Position numbers and translations under genes: made by a program
In this document: in pieces, positions 33,369-33,580 of the stretch
Layout: the number at the start of each line of letters is the position of its first letter
How positions within the stretch are numbered: the stretch's first letter is position 1
From: DASPLX01 sp035627375
Lineage (GTDB): Bacteria; Pseudomonadota; Gammaproteobacteria; Burkholderiales; Burkholderiaceae_D
Assembly: GCA_035627375.1 (NCBI GenBank)
Contig: DASPLX010000012.1
Coordinates: forward strand, 1-33,580
Length of the DNA stretch: 33,580 nucleotides
Reading direction: 5' to 3'
Notes under the pieces: model-generated
Databases searched by the model: none
What the model was told of the DNA's origin: nothing
The model's input: the letters and a program-made list of their open reading frames with translations, nothing else

Positions 33369-33410
33369 CCGCGATGAACAAGGGCCGCGCAAAAAATGCG
33401 CGGCCTTTTC
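33369..33410 (+). terminator. Intrinsic terminator of the toxin-antitoxin operon (right copy)
   Basis: GGCCGCGCA (33383-33391) pairs with TGCGCGGCC (33397-33405), loop AAAAA, then TTTT. It repeats the sequence at 32567-32608 with only small differences in the loop and T-run, including the non-stem CCGCGATGAACAAG part. The rest of 33285-33493 holds no recognisable gene. Confidence 0.88.
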
Positions 33411-33493
33411 ATTGGGTGAAAGGCAGCCGTCGCCCGACGCGGGAGTATCAGTAATTTCGTGTTCAAGGCATATCATGCTCGCAAGGAGGATGT

Positions 33494-33580
33494 ATGCCAC
33501 GAAAACCAAGAACCAAGCCGGCAGACCTGCCGGCCATTCCCGCAGAACTGCTTGAACAATTTGGTCATGGCCCGATGACG
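33494..33580 (+). CDS. Probable IS256-family transposase (first 29 codons only)
   Basis: The ATG at 33494 follows a strong AAGGAGG (33483-33489). The 29 visible residues (MPRKPRTKPADLPAIPAELL then EQFGHGPMT) resemble the N-terminus of IS256-family (MULE-like) transposases, which typically open with a basic stretch, an IP-EL--QF segment and GPMT. The catalytic DDE region lies outside the window. The element's left inverted repeat should lie upstream, roughly 33430-33480, but I cannot fix its edge without the other end. The call rests on a short stretch recognised from memory. Confidence 0.6.
   Translation, partial: MPRKPRTKPADLPAIPAELLEQFGHGPMT

Noticed and set aside
33309..33509. Minus-strand ORF at 33309-33509
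   Set aside because: It runs through the terminator hairpin and opposite the transposase ribosome binding site, with no family resemblance.

Overview
The window is high-GC Gram-negative DNA. It encodes TonB receptors, many Sec-type signal peptides and a periplasmic adaptor/RND pump. Protein style (Oar-like TonB receptors, ~600-residue family 5 binding proteins, an IS256-type transposase start) suggests a betaproteobacterium, most likely Oxalobacteraceae (Massilia/Duganella/Janthinobacterium-like). This is an inference, because no rRNA or other taxonomic marker gene is present.

Positions 1-5422 (minus strand) carry two tandem TonB-dependent receptors with an N-terminal carboxypeptidase-regulatory-like domain. 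The leftmost runs off the window. The copies share their signal peptides, ribosome binding sites, a duplicated upstream block and long near-identical stretches, so the pair is a duplication with patchy homogenisation. A 736-bp divergent intergenic region (5423-6158) separates them from the rightward genes.

Positions 6159-27689 (plus strand) are a large peptide-handling island. It holds seven consecutive, signal-peptide-bearing family 5 (Opp/Dpp-type) solute-binding proteins, then an exported M3 metallopeptidase, two Dpp/Opp-type permeases, one fused double ATP-binding protein, and a TldD/TldE (PmbA)-type metalloprotease pair. The genes are tightly spaced. Hairpins at 20930-20953 and 24860-24896 probably divide the cluster into expression blocks. 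With the receptors, the set gives a complete route: outer-membrane uptake, periplasmic trimming, capture by one of seven binding proteins, import through a single ABC translocator, and cytoplasmic cleavage by a protease family known for processing unusual or modified peptides. Seven binding proteins for one translocator is the most striking feature of the window. The substrate cannot be read from sequence; import of diverse or modified peptides is the working inference.

Positions 27690-32554 hold a small exported protein of unknown function and a two-gene HAE-1-type RND efflux system (adaptor plus inner-membrane pump, no outer-membrane factor here). Positions 32567-33410 hold a ParD/ParE-like toxin-antitoxin pair with its own promoter/operator, bracketed by two nearly identical terminator sequences. 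The right edge contains the first 29 codons of a probable IS256-family transposase, so this end borders mobile DNA.
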